A stretch of DNA of 64,000 nucleotides from Hellea balneolensis DSM 19091 (GCF_000428525.1 NZ_AUAC01000003.1:682001-746000), one strand, 5' to 3'; counted from the first letter of the stretch, positions 35,608 to 45,276 are shown. Made by a program: numbers and translations. Notes: a model not told the origin generated them from the sequence alone.

Positions 35608-35692
35608 GGGCCCTTCGAGACACCCTCATCCTGAGGAGGTGCAGCAAGGCGGCGTCTCGAGGGAAAAGGGTTCCTCAGGGTGAGGAGTTCCA
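35608..35692. repeat. Palindromic intergenic repeat supplying the hsaF ribosome-binding site
   Basis: The 88 bases between hsaG and hsaF are unusual in an operon otherwise without gaps. They contain nested inverted repeats: CCTTCGAGACACC against GGCGTCTCGAGGG, and CCTCATCCTGAGGAGG related to CCTCAGGGTGAGGAG. This composition is typical of mobile palindromic repeats scattered in alphaproteobacterial genomes. The last part contains GAGGAG (35682-35687), eight bases before the hsaF start, so the element appears to provide the ribosome-binding site. Confidence 0.75.
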
Positions 35693-35695
35693 GTT

Positions 35696-36736
35696 ATGAT
35701 CGGTGTTGTCACAGACCCAACCAAAGACCGTATCTATATCCAAGACGTTACTTTGCGTGACGGTATGCACGCTATTCGGCACCAATATTCCGGTGATCAT
35801 GTCCGCGCTATTGCTAAAGCCCTTGATGAGGCGGGTGTTGATGCTATTGAAATCGCCCACGGTGATGGTCTTAATGGCGGAGCGTTTAATTATGGCTTTG
35901 GCGCCCATACGGATTGGGAGTGGATTGAGGCTGTTTGTGATGTTGTTGAAAATGCCGTGGTTACAACACTTATTCTGCCTGGCATCGCGACGATTGATGA
36001 ACTTAAACGCGCCTATGATTTAGGTGTCCGCTCTGTGCGCGTGGCCACTCATTGCACCGAAGCAGATGTCTCTCGCCAGCATATCGAAATGGCGCGTGAA
36101 CTTGGTATGGACACAATCGGTTTTTTGATGATGAGCCATATGGCGGAGCCTAAACATTTGGCAAGCCAAGCAAAGCTGATGGAAGATTACGGCGCGACGT
36201 GTATCTATGTGACCGACTCTGGCGGAGCACTGGATATGGACGGCTATGCCGACCGTCTGAACGCCTATAATGATATTTTGAAACCGGAAACCGAACGGGG
36301 CGTCCACGCGCACCATAATCTTTCGCTGGGCGTGGCGAATTCGATTGTGGGTGTGCAAACTGGAGCGAGGCGCGTGGACGCTTCACTGGCTGCAATGGGG
36401 GCGGGTGCAGGGAACACACCGCTCGAGGTTTTTATAGCCGCCATTGACAAAAAAGGCTGGAACCATGGCTGCGATGTTTACAAGCTTATGGACGCTGCGG
36501 AGGAATTAGTCCGTCCGCTGCAAGACCGGCCCGTACGTGTTGATCGCGAAACGTTGAGTCTTGGCTATGCCGGTGTGTATTCAAGCTTTCTTCGTCATGC
36601 TGAAAAAGCGGCTGAGGATTATGATATGGACACGCGCGAAATACTTGTGGAACTGGGCCGCCGCCGTATGGTGGGCGGACAAGAAGATATGATTGTCGAT
36701 GTGGCGCTGGATCTAAAAAAAGCAAAAGGGGAATAA
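35696..36736 (+). CDS. hsaF: 4-hydroxy-2-oxohexanoate/oxovalerate aldolase (HsaF)
   Basis: A 346-residue DmpG/MhpE-type aldolase of normal length. The catalytic start [17 protein letters not shown] gives R21, D22 and H25, and the metal histidines are in [14 protein letters not shown] near residue 200. It splits 4-hydroxy-2-oxohexanoate into pyruvate and propanal, which passes to HsaG. The ribosome-binding site comes from the preceding palindromic repeat. Confidence 0.9.
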   Translation: MIGVVTDPTKDRIYIQDVTLRDGMHAIRHQYSGDHVRAIAKALDEAGVDAIEIAHGDGLNGGAFNYGFGAHTDWEWIEAVCDVVENAVVTTLILPGIATIDELKRAYDLGVRSVRVATHCTEADVSRQHIEMARELGMDTIGFLMMSHMAEPKHLASQAKLMEDYGATCIYVTDSGGALDMDGYADRLNAYNDILKPETERGVHAHHNLSLGVANSIVGVQTGARRVDASLAAMGAGAGNTPLEVFIAAIDKKGWNHGCDVYKLMDAAEELVRPLQDRPVRVDRETLSLGYAGVYSSFLRHAEKAAEDYDMDTREILVELGRRRMVGGQEDMIVDVALDLKKAKGE

Positions 36737-36738
36737 TT

Positions 36739-37638
36739 ATGGGTGTTACGAATTTAGGCTACGTTATTTTGGAAATGCAAGATCCTGCGGGGTGGGCGAA
36801 ATTTGCCAAGTCCGTGCTAGGTTTTGGGACAGCTAAATCCTTTGGCGAAAAAGGCGCGAAATATCTGCGTATGGATAATGCGCCTTTTCGCTATATGATC
36901 CGCAAAGGCGAGGTAGACCGCTTTGTTGCTGGCGGCTATCAGATGTCGTCTAAAAAAGCCTTTGAAGACCAAATCAAGACATTTGAAAAAGCCAAAATTG
37001 AGGTGTGTCGCGGCGATGCTAATGGCGCGAAACATCGCGCGGTTAAAGGTTTTGCCTCAGTCACAGATCCCTCTGGGAATGTTGTGGAATTTTTCTATGG
37101 GCGTGCAAAAGGCGAACCCTTTACACCGGGACACGGCATTAAATCCTTTAAAACAGGGAAAATGGGTCTCGGCCATATGGTGCTGCCTGCGCCTGAAAAT
37201 AAGAAGACGATTGATTTCTACCGCAAAGTCATGGGCTTTGGCGTATCTGATGATTTGACCTTGCCTGCCTTTGCGCCGGGCATGCCCAAGCAGCGCATCT
37301 ATTTCATGCATGCAGATAACCCGCGTCATCACACATTAGGCCTATATAACTTTCCAAACCCCACAGGGGTCATTCACCTTATGGCAGAAATGGGGACGAT
37401 TGACGAGGTCGGCATGTGTATGGATCGCGTGAAAGAGGCAGGGCTGCATATATTTGCGTCATTGGGGCGTCACGCCAATGATCACATGGTCAGTTTCTAT
37501 TTCTTCGCCCCGGGCGGCATCGGTTTTGAGGTCGGATATGAAGGCAAGCAGATCAAAGACTGGTCAAAATATAAACCCACGAAATCCAAAATTGGCGATC
37601 TTTGGGGTCATGAATATGACTTCCCGGTTGTTGGATAA
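36739..37638 (+). CDS. hsaC: 3,4-DHSA extradiol dioxygenase (HsaC)
   Basis: A 299-residue two-domain type I extradiol dioxygenase. The Fe(II) ligands are H146 (GLGHMVLP), H213 (GVIHLMAEM) and E264 (GFEVGYEG), with further active-site histidines in NPRHHTLG and HANDHMV. HsaC opens the catechol ring of 3,4-DHSA next to the hydroxyls. The N-terminal domain is the usual degenerate repeat. Two bases after hsaF. Confidence 0.9.
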   Translation: MGVTNLGYVILEMQDPAGWAKFAKSVLGFGTAKSFGEKGAKYLRMDNAPFRYMIRKGEVDRFVAGGYQMSSKKAFEDQIKTFEKAKIEVCRGDANGAKHRAVKGFASVTDPSGNVVEFFYGRAKGEPFTPGHGIKSFKTGKMGLGHMVLPAPENKKTIDFYRKVMGFGVSDDLTLPAFAPGMPKQRIYFMHADNPRHHTLGLYNFPNPTGVIHLMAEMGTIDEVGMCMDRVKEAGLHIFASLGRHANDHMVSFYFFAPGGIGFEVGYEGKQIKDWSKYKPTKSKIGDLWGHEYDFPVVG

Positions 37639-37641
37639 AGT

Positions 37642-38520
37642 ATGAGCCAAGCCGTTTTAGATAAATGCATGAGCGCGGCTGATATTGTCGGACAGCTCCA
37701 TGATGGCATGACCCTCGGTATTGGCGGCTGGGGCGCACGTCAAAAACCTATGGCGCTTATCCGCGAGATTGTGAAATCCGATTTGAGAGACCTTACTATC
37801 GTCTCTTACGGCGGCTGTGATGTCGGCATGCTTGCTAGCGCGCGAAAGATTAAAAAGCTTGTTTTTAGTTTTGTATCGCTTGACGCCATTCCGCTCGAAG
37901 CGCATTTCCGCCGCGCGCGGTCAGCGGGTGAATTTGAGGTGATGGAGATTGATGAAGGCATGTTCCAACTTGGGTTGAAAGCGGCGGCACAAAACCTTGA
38001 CTTCTTGCCTTGTATTGCAGGGCTGGGCACAGATGTTATGACTTATAATCCTGACATCAAAACCATCAAAAGTCCCTATAGTGACGACCACTATGTGGCT
38101 ATGCCTGCCATCAAGTTGGATGTGGCGCTATGCCATGTGAGCGAAGCGGATCAGCGCGGCAATAGCTGGATTGGAGGGCCGGATATGTTCTTTGATGAAT
38201 GGTTCTGCCGCGCCGCTGATAAGGCCTATTTAACTTGCGAGCGCTTGGTTGAAACGAGCGCCTTTAATGATGATCACAAAATCTTGCGAATGCCGATAGA
38301 GCGTAATCTCGTGGCAGGTGTGGCTGAAGTGCCTTTTGGCGCGCATCCGACATCTTGCGGGCCTGACTATGGTTTCGATGTCGCGCATTTGAAGGCCTAT
38401 AGTGCTACAGCGAAAGAAGGCTGGGAAGGCTACGTCTCAGAGTTCATCAAGGCGGATGATTATGTTAAATCCGTAGGCGGCGCGGACCATATTCGCAGTC
38501 TTGCGCTACCGGCATTTTAG
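37642..38520 (+). CDS. ipdA: Ring-C hydrolase alpha subunit (IpdA)
   Basis: A 292-residue class I CoA-transferase-fold protein (GIGGWGARQKPMALIREIV, VSYGGCDVGMLASARKIKKL, CHVSEADQRGNSWIGGPDMF). In steroid degraders IpdA/IpdB does not transfer CoA but hydrolyses the last ring, C, of COCHEA-CoA. The adjacent beta subunit and EchA20 gene support that assignment over glutaconate CoA-transferase, which has the same fold. Confidence 0.87.
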   Translation: MSQAVLDKCMSAADIVGQLHDGMTLGIGGWGARQKPMALIREIVKSDLRDLTIVSYGGCDVGMLASARKIKKLVFSFVSLDAIPLEAHFRRARSAGEFEVMEIDEGMFQLGLKAAAQNLDFLPCIAGLGTDVMTYNPDIKTIKSPYSDDHYVAMPAIKLDVALCHVSEADQRGNSWIGGPDMFFDEWFCRAADKAYLTCERLVETSAFNDDHKILRMPIERNLVAGVAEVPFGAHPTSCGPDYGFDVAHLKAYSATAKEGWEGYVSEFIKADDYVKSVGGADHIRSLALPAF

Positions 38521-38530
38521 GAGGGGTATG

Positions 38531-39325
38531 ATGAGCACTGATTACACCCTTGCTGAACTCGCAATTGTTGCGGCGTCCGAAATTTTCCGCGACGAAACCC
38601 CTGAAGTTTTTGCGACATTGATTGGGACGCTGCCCAAGCTTGCGGGCTACGTTGCTAAAGAGACTTTCTTACCTGGCATGATGATGAGTGACGGGATTTA
38701 TTATCTCGCGGCTGAGCCTGTGCCTGTCGGCCCGCGCGGTGACTATCCCGTTAAAAAAGAAGGCCGTATTGGTTATGAGCGGGTATTCACCGTCATCGCA
38801 AAAGGCAATCGCCATGCCTTTGTCGGGCCTGTTCAAGTCGATAAATATGGACAGATGAACTTGTCCTGCATAGGCGATTACGCCGCGCCAAAGGTCACGA
38901 TGCTAGGCGTAAGGGGACTACCGGGAAATACGGTCAATAATCGAACCTCTATGTTCTTTGCGAGCCATAATAAACGCGCACTGGTTGCAGATGAAGTGGA
39001 TATGGTGAGCGGCGCTGGTTATAATCCCGCGCGTTATCCGAATGAAAATTATCCGCGTGGTCTCGACCACCGACAAATAATTACAAATCTCTGTGTGCTG
39101 GATTTCGAGGGGCCTGATCACGCCATCCGCGTACGCTCATTACATCCGGGCGTCAGCTTTGAGGAAGTGCAAGATAATACGGGCTTTGACCTCGTGCGGC
39201 CTGATGACATCCCGACAACAGCCGCGCCAACTCAGTCGCAACTGGATATCATTTCAAAGTGGGATCCTAAGAATTTACGTGCTTATATCTTTAAAGATAA
39301 CCCACCTGGAGTTCGCGCGTCATGA
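38531..39325 (+). CDS. ipdB: Ring-C hydrolase beta subunit (IpdB)
   Basis: A 264-residue partner of IpdA with the same fold (LAIVAASEIFRDETPEVFAT, YLAAEPVPVGPRGDYP, LSCIGDYAAPKVTMLG). The second of two adjacent ATGs (38531) is preferred because GGAGG ends six bases before it. With IpdA it forms the heteromeric COCHEA-CoA hydrolase. Its stop overlaps the start of the following crotonase by four bases. Confidence 0.86.
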   Translation: MSTDYTLAELAIVAASEIFRDETPEVFATLIGTLPKLAGYVAKETFLPGMMMSDGIYYLAAEPVPVGPRGDYPVKKEGRIGYERVFTVIAKGNRHAFVGPVQVDKYGQMNLSCIGDYAAPKVTMLGVRGLPGNTVNNRTSMFFASHNKRALVADEVDMVSGAGYNPARYPNENYPRGLDHRQIITNLCVLDFEGPDHAIRVRSLHPGVSFEEVQDNTGFDLVRPDDIPTTAAPTQSQLDIISKWDPKNLRAYIFKDNPPGVRAS

Positions 39326-40236
39326 CCAATGAAACTGTCCCTAAGGTTGACGCTGATATTGTCTATGAGGAAGAGCGTCCTGTCCTCTATGATGTTAAAG
39401 ACGGTATTGCCTATCTGACGCTTAACCGCGTGAAATATCATAACAGCCAGAACTCCCAGATGCTTTACGCTCTGGATGATGCGTTTTACAACGCGACGGG
39501 TGATGATGATGTGAAAGTTATTGTACTGCGGGCCAATGGGAAACACTTCTCAGCGGGGCACGACATTGGCACGCCGGGCAGGGACTTTCATCAGGGCCGC
39601 GAAGATCGCCGGTCCATGAATTATAATCACGACAACAAACCCGGCGCGGAAAAAGCCTATGTGCGAGAGCAAGAAGTCTATCTTGAGTTTTGCCGTCGTT
39701 GGCGCGCTGTGCCTAAGCCGACGATTGCGCAAGTGCATAAGGGCTGTATTGCGGGCGGGTTGATGCTGGCTTGGGTCTGCGATTTAATTGTCGCTTCTGA
39801 CGATGCCTTTTTCCAAGACCCTGTTGTTCAAATGGGTTTTCCGGGCGTTGAGTATTTCGCCCATCCCTATGAGCTGAACGTGCGCCAAGCCAAAGAGTTC
39901 TTACTCCTCGGTGAGCGATGGTCGGCCGAACGTGTTTTGGCCGCAGGCATGATTAATAAAGTTGTTCCGCGCGAAGGGCTTGAAAGTGCGGTGCAGTCTT
40001 GGGCTGAGAAACTCGCTGCCCAACCGCGTCTCGCTATGGCTCTTACGAAACAGGCATGTAACCAAGCCGAAGATATGATGGGTAAGCGGAACACAATGGA
40101 TGCCGTTTATGGCTATCACCATTTTGCACACGCTAATAATAGCCTTGTGAAAGGCGATTATATTGCGGGCTTTGATGGTAAGAAAATGGCCCAAAGCAAT
40201 AAACAAAAAAGCTCGGATAAGAAAAAAGAGGGGTGA
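39322..40236 (+). CDS. Enoyl-CoA hydratase family protein, 304 residues
   Basis: A crotonase about 45 residues longer than the norm. Oxyanion segments are GKHFSAGHDIGTPG and VHKGCIAGGLMLAWVCD; between them is an inserted charged stretch (FHQGREDRRSMNYNHDNKPG) and the C-terminus ends in a Lys-rich tail. It is clearly distinct from the EchA20 homologue two genes later. Exact reaction unknown; a hydratase step in side-chain or ring-C/D beta-oxidation is likely from the setting. Confidence 0.78.
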   Translation: MTNETVPKVDADIVYEEERPVLYDVKDGIAYLTLNRVKYHNSQNSQMLYALDDAFYNATGDDDVKVIVLRANGKHFSAGHDIGTPGRDFHQGREDRRSMNYNHDNKPGAEKAYVREQEVYLEFCRRWRAVPKPTIAQVHKGCIAGGLMLAWVCDLIVASDDAFFQDPVVQMGFPGVEYFAHPYELNVRQAKEFLLLGERWSAERVLAAGMINKVVPREGLESAVQSWAEKLAAQPRLAMALTKQACNQAEDMMGKRNTMDAVYGYHHFAHANNSLVKGDYIAGFDGKKMAQSNKQKSSDKKKEG

Positions 40237-41295
40237 ATGCATACAGCCCTCAAGACATCCTTAACTGATACACTTGGTTGCGACTATCCCGTTATCCAAA
40301 CAGCGATGGGATGGGTGTCCACCTCTGAGCTTGTGACAGCGAGTATTAAGGCGGGCGCCTTTGGGTTTTTAGCGGCAGCCGTTATGACGCCTGAGGAATG
40401 TGAAGCAGAGATCAAATTAATTAAATCCAAAACAGACAAGCCCTTTGGCGTAAACATTCACGCGTTTCAGCAAGGTGTCGATAAGATCATAGATATTTGC
40501 ATCGATTATAACGTTGCGGCATTGTCTTACGGGCGCGGCCCATCCCCCAAAATCGTTGAGAAGGTTAAAGCGGCGGGCCTGAAGTGCGTGCCCACAATCG
40601 GCGCGTCTAAACATGCGAGCAAGGCTGTAAAAATGGGAGCAGATATTCTCGTCTGCCAAGGTCAAGAAGGCGGCGGCCATACGGGGGCTACGCCCACATG
40701 GTTGTTACTGGCGCAAGTCATTGACCAAAATCTTGGCGTTCCTGTTGTGGCGTGCGGCGGGTTTAAAGATGGGCGCGGCCTGGCTGCAGCCCTGACATTT
40801 GGCGCAGATGGCATCGCTATGGGCACACGCTTTATGATGAGCGCAGATAGTCCAACGCCTGATGCGACAAAAGCTGAATATCTAAAATCAGATGTGCTGA
40901 AAATACCGGTCTCAACGAAGCTTGATGGTCTGCCGCAGCGCATGGTTTTGAACGGAACTTTGTCTGATCTTGAGGCATCATCTAAGCTTGGCATGCTCAT
41001 CCGTGCGATGCAGAACGGAATGAAATATAAATCTCAAACGGGTATGAGTATGACCCAAACCATTAAGACAGCTTGGGGCATGGCGAGCAAAACTGATATG
41101 ACCTTGGGCCAAACAATGATGGCCGGTAACGCGCCGATGATAATCCAAAAAGCGATGGTGGAAGGAGAGCCTGATGAAGGCGTTTTGCCTAGCGGTCAAA
41201 TTGCTGGCTTGATAGATGATTTGCCTAGCTGCGCCGACATCGTTGGCACAATTGTTACTGACGCCGAGGCTAGTCTAAAACGAATAGGGGCATAA
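40237..41295 (+). CDS. ipdC: IpdC-like flavin oxidoreductase (2-nitropropane dioxygenase fold)
   Basis: A 352-residue FMN barrel of the nitronate monooxygenase family: YPVIQTAMGWVSTSELVTAS, KPFGVNIHAFQQG, VCQGQEGGGHTGATPTW and VVACGGFKDGRGLAAALTFG. Its place between the ipdAB genes and echA20 is like that of mycobacterial IpdC, which acts on a CoA-linked ring C/D intermediate. Assigned by length and context; a true nitronate monooxygenase is unlikely here. Starts directly after the preceding stop. Confidence 0.82.
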   Translation: MHTALKTSLTDTLGCDYPVIQTAMGWVSTSELVTASIKAGAFGFLAAAVMTPEECEAEIKLIKSKTDKPFGVNIHAFQQGVDKIIDICIDYNVAALSYGRGPSPKIVEKVKAAGLKCVPTIGASKHASKAVKMGADILVCQGQEGGGHTGATPTWLLLAQVIDQNLGVPVVACGGFKDGRGLAAALTFGADGIAMGTRFMMSADSPTPDATKAEYLKSDVLKIPVSTKLDGLPQRMVLNGTLSDLEASSKLGMLIRAMQNGMKYKSQTGMSMTQTIKTAWGMASKTDMTLGQTMMAGNAPMIIQKAMVEGEPDEGVLPSGQIAGLIDDLPSCADIVGTIVTDAEASLKRIGA

Positions 41296-41296
41296 T

Positions 41297-42055
41297 ATGC
41301 CAATCCATACAAAGGTTGAAAACAATATCGCAGAAGTCGTCTTTGATTTCCCGCCGGTCAATGCATTTAACAGCGAGACGTGGAACGAAATTCCTAACGT
41401 CATTAATGAACTCGGCAGGCGCGTAGATGTGAAAGTCATTTTCATACGCTCTGAGGGCAAAGGCTTCTGTGCAGGTGTCGATATTAAAGAGCTGGCCCAT
41501 GACGGCTCGGCCATTGTTGGGGTGAATAAGGGCAATTACCTAACAGGCGAAGCCATCCATCACTGCGAAGTGCCTGTGATTGTCGCTGCGCATAAATTTA
41601 TTATTGGTGGCGGCGTGATTATGTGCGGCGCGGCGGATATCGTGATTGCTTCGGATGATGCTTATTTTTCCCTGCCTGAGATTGACCGCGGGGCAATGGG
41701 TGGGGCCGCGCATTTGCAGCGTATGCTCGGCGTTGCCAAAGTGCGCGCCGCATTTTTAACGGGCGGTAAAATCAGCGCGCAAGAAGCGTATCGATTAGGC
41801 GGGATTGAGAAAGTTGTGCCTAAAGCCGACCTTATCACTGAAGCCATGGGCTATGCAAAGTCGTTGGCAGAGAAATCCCGAGACGCGCTACGTATTGCCA
41901 AACAAGCCTTAAACGGGATTGAGTCCTTTGATGTGGATGCTAGCTATCGTTGGGAGCAGGGCTTTACCTTTGAGATGTATATGCATGAAGATAGCCAAAA
42001 ATCACGCGATGCCTTTGTCGAAACGGGCAAAGCTGCAGACTTTAAAAAGAGCTGA
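41297..42055 (+). CDS. echA20: EchA20-like ring-D hydrolase (crotonase)
   Basis: A 252-residue crotonase that follows mycobacterial EchA20 closely: DFPPVNAFNSETW, GKGFCAGVDIKEL, SLPEIDRGAMGGAAHLQRML, and the C-terminal DASYRWEQGFTFEMY. EchA20 opens ring D of HIEC-CoA by hydrolysis rather than hydrating an enoyl-CoA. One base separates it from ipdC, and its stop overlaps the next start (GATGG). Confidence 0.87.
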   Translation: MPIHTKVENNIAEVVFDFPPVNAFNSETWNEIPNVINELGRRVDVKVIFIRSEGKGFCAGVDIKELAHDGSAIVGVNKGNYLTGEAIHHCEVPVIVAAHKFIIGGGVIMCGAADIVIASDDAYFSLPEIDRGAMGGAAHLQRMLGVAKVRAAFLTGGKISAQEAYRLGGIEKVVPKADLITEAMGYAKSLAEKSRDALRIAKQALNGIESFDVDASYRWEQGFTFEMYMHEDSQKSRDAFVETGKAADFKKS

Positions 42056-43212
42056 TGGATATCGGCTACACATCCGCGCAAAAACAATTCCGTGCTGAGG
42101 TGCAGGAATGGCTTGGAGCGCATGCGCCCAAAACCCGCCTCCCAAGTTTTGATACGGCAGAAGGGTTTGAGCTGCACCGTGAGTGGGAACGCACACTCGC
42201 CAAGGATAAATGGGGTAATGTCAATTGGCCTGTGGAATATGGCGGACGGGGACTAGACCTCATTTCATGGCTGATTTTCGAAGAAGAATATTACCGTGCA
42301 GATGCTCCTTTGCGGGTCAGTCAAAATGGAATTTTCCTCCTCGCGCCAACCATCATGGAATATGGCACTGAGGCGCAAAAAGCGCGTTTTCTACCGCCTA
42401 TGGCCAGCGGTGATGAGATTTGGGCACAGGCCTGGAGCGAGCCGGGGGCTGGGTCGGATATGGCGGCAATACGGACCAAAGCTGTGCGCGATGGCGACCA
42501 TTACATTGTGACGGGACAGAAGACATGGTCGTCCCGTGCAGTCTTTGCGGATTGGTGCTTTGCTTTAGTTCGGACGGAAGAGGGTAGCGAGCGTCATAGG
42601 GGGTTGTCGAAACTACTCATCCCGCTTGATAGTGAAGGACTAACGCGGCGGCCCATAGCGCAGCTAGATGGTGATCCCGGATTTGCAGAGCTTTTCTTTG
42701 ACGAAGTTCGGGTTCCCGCAGAAAATCTGCTCGGCCCCGAACATGGGGGGTGGGGGGTGGCCATGGCGACGGCAGGATTTGAACGCGGGTTGCTTTTGCG
42801 CTCTCCAGCAAGGTTCCAAGCAGCGGCGGCAAGATTGGTAAAGCTCTATAAACAGCATAAAGACCGTCTCTCTTCCGGCGTCGGTGAGCAAGTCATCCTA
42901 GCGTGGATGAACACAGAACGCTTCTGCGCGGCCACATATAAGCTGGTTTCTCGCGTTAAAGCAGGGGCCTCTATCAGTTCCGAAAGCAGCGCGAATAAAT
43001 TATTCTGGTCAGAAATGGATAGGCATCTTCACCGCACGGCCATGACCATTATGGGTGCGCAGGCCGAACTCGAAGAAGGCCTAGACACGATACAGAATGG
43101 CCGCTGGCTTGATGGCTATATGTTCTCTCTTGCAGGACCGATTTATGCGGGCACAAATGAAATTCAGCGCAATATCCTAGCCGAGCGCGTTCTCGGATTG
43201 CCGAGGAAATAG
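42055..43212 (+). CDS. Acyl-CoA dehydrogenase (FadE30-like)
   Basis: A 385-residue acyl-CoA dehydrogenase, the same length as mycobacterial FadE30. FAD and substrate segments are WAQAWSEPGAGSDMAAI, VTGQKTWSSRAVFADWC, and the C-terminal YAGTNEIQRNILAERVLG. With the shorter protein encoded four bases downstream it probably forms an alpha2beta2 enzyme, as is usual for steroid acyl-CoA dehydrogenases. Likely step: first desaturation of the HIP-CoA propionyl side chain. Confidence 0.84.
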   Translation: MDIGYTSAQKQFRAEVQEWLGAHAPKTRLPSFDTAEGFELHREWERTLAKDKWGNVNWPVEYGGRGLDLISWLIFEEEYYRADAPLRVSQNGIFLLAPTIMEYGTEAQKARFLPPMASGDEIWAQAWSEPGAGSDMAAIRTKAVRDGDHYIVTGQKTWSSRAVFADWCFALVRTEEGSERHRGLSKLLIPLDSEGLTRRPIAQLDGDPGFAELFFDEVRVPAENLLGPEHGGWGVAMATAGFERGLLLRSPARFQAAAARLVKLYKQHKDRLSSGVGEQVILAWMNTERFCAATYKLVSRVKAGASISSESSANKLFWSEMDRHLHRTAMTIMGAQAELEEGLDTIQNGRWLDGYMFSLAGPIYAGTNEIQRNILAERVLGLPRK

Positions 43213-43216
43213 CGAC

Positions 43217-44113
43217 ATGGATTTCCGTTTCACAGAAGGCCAGCAAGATTTAATTGATGCCGCCAAAGCCTTTTTTGATGGCGAAAATACGATTGAGCGT
43301 ATGCGCAAAACGGTAGCGGGCGAGCAAGTCTCTAACCTCTGGCCGCAATTTGCGCAGCTTGGTTTGCTTGGCATTATGGCGCCAGAGAGTGCGGGAGGTT
43401 TGGAGCAACCGCTTGTCGTGATGGCAGGCATTGCCGAAGCGGCAGGCTATGCGGGGGTGTCAGAACCCTATGTTGAAATAGCAGGCATTACTGTTCCTCA
43501 CGCCAAAAAGGGTGAGCTTTCGGGGCCTATACAACGTGCCATGCTCAGTGACCTACGCCCCTATATAGACGCCTCGCTTGCAGAAAGCGGCGAAGTCGTA
43601 AACTCGATTGACCCTTTGCGAAATTTGGTCAAAGCGAAAGATGGTAATGACGAGAATGCCGAAAGCGCTAACGTTCACGGCGCAATCCTCACAGCCGCGC
43701 AACTCATTGGCTTGTCCCAACGCATGGTGGATATGTCCGTCGTATATGCAAAAGACCGTCATCAGTTTGGAAAACCTATCGGCTCATTCCAAGCTGTAAA
43801 ACATCAGCTCGCAAATGTTTACACCCAGATAGAGTTCACACGGCCTATCATTCACCTCGCGGCTATCAAAGGCGGGGCGGCGGTGCATAATGCGAAAGTC
43901 GCGGCAATTGATACGGCTATGCTGGCGTCAGAAACCGCTATTCAGGTTCACGGCGGCATGGGTTATACATATGAAGTGGATTTGCATCTCTTTATGAAAC
44001 GCGCTTGGGCGCTGTGCGGGGAATGGGGTGACAGAAACTATCATATGAAGAGATTAGAAGATTATGTTTTAAACGGAGATGCCGAACTCGGCCCCGGACA
44101 GACATTTAACTAG
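43217..44113 (+). CDS. Short acyl-CoA dehydrogenase subunit
   Basis: A 298-residue acyl-CoA dehydrogenase-like protein, about 80 residues shorter than the full family. The N-terminal helical domain (DFRFTEGQQDLIDAAKAFF) and the C-terminal domain (KDRHQFGKPIGSFQAVKHQL, VHGGMGYTYEVDLHLFMKRA) are present, but the middle beta domain is reduced. Such short subunits pair with a full-length partner, here the gene before it. Ten bases before fadA6. Confidence 0.82.
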   Translation: MDFRFTEGQQDLIDAAKAFFDGENTIERMRKTVAGEQVSNLWPQFAQLGLLGIMAPESAGGLEQPLVVMAGIAEAAGYAGVSEPYVEIAGITVPHAKKGELSGPIQRAMLSDLRPYIDASLAESGEVVNSIDPLRNLVKAKDGNDENAESANVHGAILTAAQLIGLSQRMVDMSVVYAKDRHQFGKPIGSFQAVKHQLANVYTQIEFTRPIIHLAAIKGGAAVHNAKVAAIDTAMLASETAIQVHGGMGYTYEVDLHLFMKRAWALCGEWGDRNYHMKRLEDYVLNGDAELGPGQTFN

Positions 44114-44122
44114 GAGACTAAC

Positions 44123-45274
44123 ATGGCAGAAGCTTATATTATAGACGCAACGCGTACTCCGACAGGTAAGAGACGCGGGAGTCTTCAAGATATCCATGGG
44201 GCAGATTTGGGCGCCCATGTAATTAAAGAACTCGTCGAGCGTAATGATATCCCGCAAGACGAATATGATGATGTCATTTTCGGGTGTCTGGACACTGTTG
44301 GGCCATTAGCGGGAAATATTGCACGCACAGCTTGGCTTGTTGCAGGTTATGATTTGATAGTTCCGGGCGTAACCATTGACCGTCAATGCGGGTCCTCGCA
44401 ACAAGCGGTACACTTTGCAGCTCAGGCTGTGATGAGCGGAACGCAAGATGTGGTTATCGCCGGAGGTGTTCAAACTATGAGTAAAATCCCAATCGGGGCG
44501 TCTATGGTTGCTGCGCGGGATCTCGGCTTTGATCACCCTTTCCATACCTCGCCCGGCTGGGTCGAGCGCTTTGGAACGGCTCCGGTAAACCAATTTTACG
44601 GCGCGTCTGAAATTGCCAAGAAATGGGGTTTGTCTCGTGAGGATTTGGAAAGCTATTCATTGGCGTCGCATCAACGCGCCGACAAAGCCCGCAGTGAAGG
44701 GTGGTTTGACCGCGAAATCACGCCCATTAATGGGTTAGAGCAAGACGAAACAATTCGCGCTAATACAACGATGGAGCGCATGGCAGAGCTCGAAGCCTTT
44801 GATGAGCATGGCCTCATCACAGCGGGCGTGGCGAGCCAGACCTGTGACGGGTCTTCGGCGATGCTGATTGCCTCCGAAGACGCGGTGAAACGATACAACC
44901 TTAAACCCCGCGCGCGTATTCATCATCTGGATGTTATGGGCGATGATCCCATCATGATGCTGACGGGGCCAATTGCAGCGACGAAACGCGCCTTGAAAAG
45001 CTCTGGTATGAGCGCCGGTGATATAGACATTGCCGAATGTAATGAAGCTTTCGCGCCTGTTCCGATGGCTTGGATGCAGGAAACAGGTTTTACCCATGAG
45101 CAGACGAATGTGAATGGCGGCGCGATTGCGCTGGGTCATCCGCTCGGCTCCACAGGCACAAAACTGATGACGACATTGCTCCATGAAATGGAACGCCGTG
45201 AGTCCCGCTATGGCCTACAAACCATGTGCGAAGGTGGCGGCGTTGCCAATGTGACAATTATTGAAAGGCTCTAA
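44123..45274 (+). CDS. fadA6: Thiolase (FadA6-like)
   Basis: A 383-residue thiolase. The nucleophile is C89 in DRQCGSSQQAVH, the histidine is in GGAIALGHPLGSTG and the second cysteine in TMCEGGGVANVT. FadA6 cleaves the open-chain CoA thioester formed after opening of rings C and D to give acetyl-CoA and a shorter thioester. Length and position among ipd and fadE genes agree with FadA6. Confidence 0.87.
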   Translation: MAEAYIIDATRTPTGKRRGSLQDIHGADLGAHVIKELVERNDIPQDEYDDVIFGCLDTVGPLAGNIARTAWLVAGYDLIVPGVTIDRQCGSSQQAVHFAAQAVMSGTQDVVIAGGVQTMSKIPIGASMVAARDLGFDHPFHTSPGWVERFGTAPVNQFYGASEIAKKWGLSREDLESYSLASHQRADKARSEGWFDREITPINGLEQDETIRANTTMERMAELEAFDEHGLITAGVASQTCDGSSAMLIASEDAVKRYNLKPRARIHHLDVMGDDPIMMLTGPIAATKRALKSSGMSAGDIDIAECNEAFAPVPMAWMQETGFTHEQTNVNGGAIALGHPLGSTGTKLMTTLLHEMERRESRYGLQTMCEGGGVANVTIIERL

Positions 45275-45276
45275 AT

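Noticed and set aside
35608-35692. Reading the palindromic repeat as an intrinsic terminator
   Set aside because: No T-run follows, and the downstream gene belongs to the same pathway and uses the end of the repeat as ribosome-binding site.
37642-39325. Glutaconate or other CoA-transferase
   Set aside because: Same fold, but the neighbours hsaC, ipdC and echA20 favour IpdAB.
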